Assembly: GCF_023008405.1 (NCBI RefSeq)
Contig: NZ_CP095376.1
Location: 2,008,001 to 2,072,000 of the forward strand
Source of the DNA: Amycolatopsis sp. FBCC-B4732
GTDB lineage: Bacteria; Actinomycetota; Actinomycetes; Mycobacteriales; Pseudonocardiaceae
DNA: 64,000 bases
Reading direction: 5' to 3'
The notes beneath the pieces are model-generated. The model did not search any database and had not been told where the DNA came from. It was given only the letters and a program-made list of their open reading frames with translations. Within the stretch, counting starts at the first letter, position 1, and every line of letters starts with the position of its first letter. A program made the translations under genes and the position numbers. Shown here piece by piece: positions 61,116 to 64,000 of this stretch.

Positions 61116-62188
61116 TCAGGACGTTGCGATGGCGATCAAGCCGCCGAGGCCCGCCATGTAGAGCAGCACGACGACGAGGGAGTCGACGCCGACGCCCGCG
61201 ATGCGGCGGCTGGGGCGGAACAGCAGCCCGGCAGCGTAGACGAGGGTGAGGAGCCCGGCCAGCGCGGTGAGGTAGATGTCGGTGGCGGCGGCGCGCGGGA
61301 GGATGGCCTGGCTTGGCCGGAGACCAGGGTGCCGACCAGGAACAGCACCGGCAGGAAGGCGTTGCCGCCGAAGATGTCGCTCACCGCGAGCTGGTAGTCG
61401 CCGTTGCGGACCGAGGTCAGCCCGGTGGAGACCTCCGGCAGCGACGTGGCGGCGGCCAGGACGGTCGCCCCGAACAGCACCCCGGACAGTCCGATGTGGT
61501 CGGCGATGGCGTCGCCGCCGCGTTCGAGGAACACCCCGGCGACCAGCGTGATCACCGCGGCCGCGCCGAACACCGCGGCGGACTTGGCCGTGCTGGTGCC
61601 CTTCCGGGTCGCCTCCTGTTCGACGTGGTGACGGCGGTGGCCGCGGGGACGGTCCTGCCCGTCGGGTGCGTCGCCGGCTTCGTGCCACGGCAGTGACCGG
61701 CCGGCCCGCCGCAACAGCAGCAACCCGGTCACCCACAGCACGGTGATCAGGACCGGCGCGGGTGTCAGCCGCCACACGATGAGGGTGGCGGGCAGCTGGG
61801 TGCCGGCGATGACGACGGCGAGCACGGCGACGACCAGCGCGGCTTCGAGCACCAGCACGAGCGACGCGGCCCGGTAGGTCAGCGGCCGGTCGCCGCGGAC
61901 GCCGAACCCGTCCAGCACCACCAGTACGACGGTCTGGATGGCGATGCCGCCGAGGATGTTCCCGACCGCGACTCCGACGTTGCCCGCCGCGGAGGCGGAG
62001 ACGACGATCGCGATCTCCGGCAGGTTCGTCGCCACGGCGAGCAGGACGAGACCGCCGAGCGCGGAGCCGAGGTGCAGCCGGGTGGCCAGCACGTCGGTCT
62101 GGTCGGACAGCCGGATGCCGGCGACCCAGATCGCCGCGGCCGCCGCCGCGAAGATCAGCACCAGCACCGCCAGCGGCAAGGACGACAC
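61116..62188 (-). pseudogene. Sodium/calcium exchanger-like transporter, frameshifted near 3' end
   Basis: Ten or more membrane helices of a CaCA-family exchanger are encoded. The two alpha-repeats read ATNLPEIAIVVSASAAGNVG and ATSLPEVSTGLTSVRNGDYQ. Near 61305 the frame shifts. The last two helices (TDIYLTALAGLLTLVYAAG and VVVLLYMAGLGGLIAI) continue in another frame to 61116. One base explains the change. It may be a recent mutation or a sequence error. Confidence 0.75.
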
Positions 62189-63150
62189 CCACTGACCTCC
62201 GCTTCGTCACCGAGCTCGGCCACCTGCCGGCTCACCGCCGCGAACCCCTCGCGTGCGGTCGTCGAATACCCGCCGAGCGACCGGCCAATCGGAAGACGAT
62301 CCGGGAATCTGGTGCGGTACCACCGATCCGGGCGGTGAGGGGGAACGAATTCCGGGCGAAACACGCCAAGCGGGACAGGACGGGCACGTGAGCACTGGCG
62401 CCGCAGCGGTCGGCCGCGTGCTCGACGAGCTGACTGCCGCCGACGGTGCAACTCCGCGGAGGAGAACGCTCGCGGCGCTGACCCGGACACGAGGATGGCC
62501 CGTCCACCGGAGCCTGGCGGACGGGCCATCGCGTGCACGCGGCCGATGCGTCCGGTTCGCCTCTCGGCAAGTGGCGCGACGCGGCTCCAGCCGAACGGAA
62601 ATCCGCGAGGGCAAACGGGTTGAGCCCGGGGGACACGCGACGCATCGACCAACTCGTTCAACCGGTCAGGACCGGCAGCTATTCCCGTCCAGCCAGGGCT
62701 GGTCGGGCGTTCGAGCAGTGCGCTGGAGATCAGGCGGATCGATGATCACCGGGACGGTGACAGGCCGCCGAACACCGCGGCGCCCCAGGCCGCCGGCTGC
62801 GGTGCGGGATCGTCGATGACGACGGTGAGAGCGTTGGCGTTGCTGATTTCCGGCGGCAGGTCGTGTGCACACGACAGCGTGATCGGCGTCGTGGCCACGT
62901 ACAGGGTGAGGTCGCCTTGACCGTGACAGGCCACGCCGGCCCCCTGACCCCTCACTGCCAGAGCCGGCCCACTCTCATGAGCGGCGTTGCTCGAGGGGAC
63001 CCCTGCCCTGAGAGCAGCTCACCGAGACGCACGCTCCTCGCACACGTCGCCTGACCAGCGATGTTCGTCATGGGGTGACCTAGCCTGAACGCTTTGGGCG
63101 GGCGTTGGCAAAGACGGGGTGTCAGGGCGAAGCGAAACCCGGGGAGCTTC
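62189..63150. other. Gene-poor stretch before the sigma factor gene
   Basis: No convincing gene is present in about 960 bases. Open frames at 62253-62819 and on the minus strand at 62207-62661 lack family features. A minus-strand stretch near 62760-62935 reads LTLYVATTPITLSCAHDLPP and resembles part of an exported domain, probably a fragment. The sigma factor promoter should lie near the right end. Confidence 0.4.
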
Positions 63151-63705
63151 ATGTCGTCAGACGCGGAACTGATCGGCCGGTCGCTGCGCGGAGACACCGA
63201 TGCCTTCGTGGAAGTGATCAGCCGGCACGAGACCGCGCTCGGGAACTACCTGGCGCGCAGAGTGGGGCGGCAGGCAGCCGAGGACGTGCTCGCTGAAGTG
63301 TGGGTGGCGGCTTACGAGTCCCGCGCGAACTACGACCTTTCGTATCCCGAAGCCAGGCCCTGGTTGTACGGCGTCGCGCTGAACAGGCTGCGCCGGCACT
63401 GGCGGTCCTCGCCGGCCGAGGAGCCGGCGTCGGACCTGGCCGGCGTGGCGAGTGACTGGGATCCCTGGCCGGCGGTGGACGCCCGCGTGGACACGCAGGC
63501 GCTGCTGAGCAGGGCACTGGCTCGGCTCAAACCGGAAGAGCGGGAAGTGCTGGGCCTGGTCGCCTGGGAAGACCTGACCGTCGCCGAGGCCGGGCGGGTG
63601 CTCGACATCCCGGCCGGCACGGCCCGCCGCCTGTTGCACCAGGCGCGCAAGGCGTTGCGTGAAGCCCCCGAAGTGGTCGCGCTGCTTCAAGTCCCGACAA
63701 CGTGA
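63151..63705 (+). CDS. ECF-type RNA polymerase sigma factor
   Basis: A 184-residue sigma-70 family protein. Region 2 has FVEVISRHETALGNYLARRV and YPEARPWLYGVALNRLRRHW; region 4 has LVAWEDLTVAEAGRVLDIPA followed by GTARRLLHQARKAL. It directs transcription of a specific stress or envelope regulon. The gene downstream, 10 bases away, encodes a CU044_5270-like membrane partner that probably acts as an anti-sigma factor. Confidence 0.9.
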   Translation: MSSDAELIGRSLRGDTDAFVEVISRHETALGNYLARRVGRQAAEDVLAEVWVAAYESRANYDLSYPEARPWLYGVALNRLRRHWRSSPAEEPASDLAGVASDWDPWPAVDARVDTQALLSRALARLKPEEREVLGLVAWEDLTVAEAGRVLDIPAGTARRLLHQARKALREAPEVVALLQVPTT

Positions 63706-63715
63706 AAGACAACTC

Positions 63716-64000
63716 ATGGACGAAATGGATCTCATGAAGAAGCTGCGTGACGTGCCGTCCCCCGGTCCCGAGGCCTATGACCGTGCCCGTACGGCACTGC
63801 AGACGGCGATGGCGGAACCGGTGGCCACGGTCGTGCGACCGAAGCGCTGGTTCTCCTGGCCCAAGGTCGGCGTCGCCGCCGTGGGCGCGGCAGCCGTCGC
63901 GGCGGCCGTGGTGATGGGGACGTCGGGCGGCAGCGTCCCGGCCGGCCCGTCCGGCGCCGCCCCGCAGGCGGCCGAGGCCCCTTTGGCGGTCGAGGCGCCG
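63716..64000 (+). CDS. CU044_5270-like membrane protein, N-terminal part
   Basis: The first 95 codons are visible; the gene continues beyond the window. It begins MDEMDLMKKLRDVPSPGPEA. A single membrane helix follows at about residues 50-70 after a basic RPKRW segment, and then an exported Ala/Pro-rich region. Such proteins follow ECF sigma genes in actinomycetes and are thought to hold the sigma factor at the membrane. Confidence 0.8.
   Translation, partial: MDEMDLMKKLRDVPSPGPEAYDRARTALQTAMAEPVATVVRPKRWFSWPKVGVAAVGAAAVAAAVVMGTSGGSVPAGPSGAAPQAAEAPLAVEAP

Noticed and set aside
62253..62819. 188-codon open frame before the sigma factor gene
   Set aside because: It has no ribosome site, no family features and unconvincing composition. 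Overlapping frames on the other strand are equally long.
1..64000. tRNA, rRNA, CRISPR, insertion sequences
   Set aside because: I saw no cloverleaf-like tRNA, no rRNA segments, no regularly spaced repeats and no transposase motifs. Relics are present but without recognisable mobile-element ends.

Overview
The window is very GC-rich DNA with strong third-position GC bias, frequent GTG starts, tightly overlapping operons and no rRNA, tRNA or CRISPR array that I can see. The gene set (DosR-type dormancy genes, a DUF6292 protein, a StrR/ParB-type pathway regulator, WS/DGAT acyltransferases) points to a filamentous actinomycete of the Pseudonocardiaceae, most like Amycolatopsis. That placement is inferred from gene content, not from a marker gene.

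Region 1 (1-23.8 kb) resembles a hypoxia/dormancy regulon. It holds DoxX, two universal stress proteins, a CBS-BON protein, a sulfide:quinone oxidoreductase with TusE/DsrC-like and DsrE-like partners, a sortase-anchored surface protein, a truncated haemoglobin, GAPDH, slipin, two WS/DGAT enzymes, an APH-AAA fusion kinase, two Acg-type nitroreductases, an ABC exporter and an Rv1733c-like membrane protein. Many are families of the mycobacterial DosR regulon. Near-palindromic boxes of the form GG(A/C)C-N4-G(T/G)CC recur in the intergenic regions, most of them divergent, suggesting one shared regulator not encoded here.

Region 2 (23.8-26.3 kb) is mostly decayed DNA plus one duplicated-domain protein.

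Region 3 (26.4-45.5 kb) is the most interesting part: a candidate biosynthetic cluster for a ribosomally made, modified peptide. It has a StrR/ParB-type regulator, an MNIO (DUF692) enzyme with a long extra C-terminal domain, a 51-residue acidic peptide on an apparently leaderless transcript, a nucleotidyltransferase, an unknown-domain/cyclophilin fusion, an endonuclease/phosphatase-fold enzyme, a second nucleotidyltransferase, a 29-residue Cys-containing peptide gene with its own candidate promoter and a strong hairpin after it, a RiPP-type B12 radical SAM enzyme, an Fe(II)/2-oxoglutarate oxygenase, a TldD/TldE protease pair, an ABC-2 exporter and a PPDK-like enzyme lacking much of its ATP-binding domain. 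I know of no described RiPP pathway with this combination; the product is unknown.

Region 4 (45.5-64 kb) is accessory chromosome. Regulator/oxidoreductase pairs (LysR-MDR, TetR-quinone reductase, TetR-SDR, AraC-quinone reductase), a PadR-controlled ABC exporter and an ECF sigma factor operon alternate with relics and frameshifted genes (ALDH, NACHT-like protein, XRE regulator, alpha/beta hydrolase, cation exchanger).
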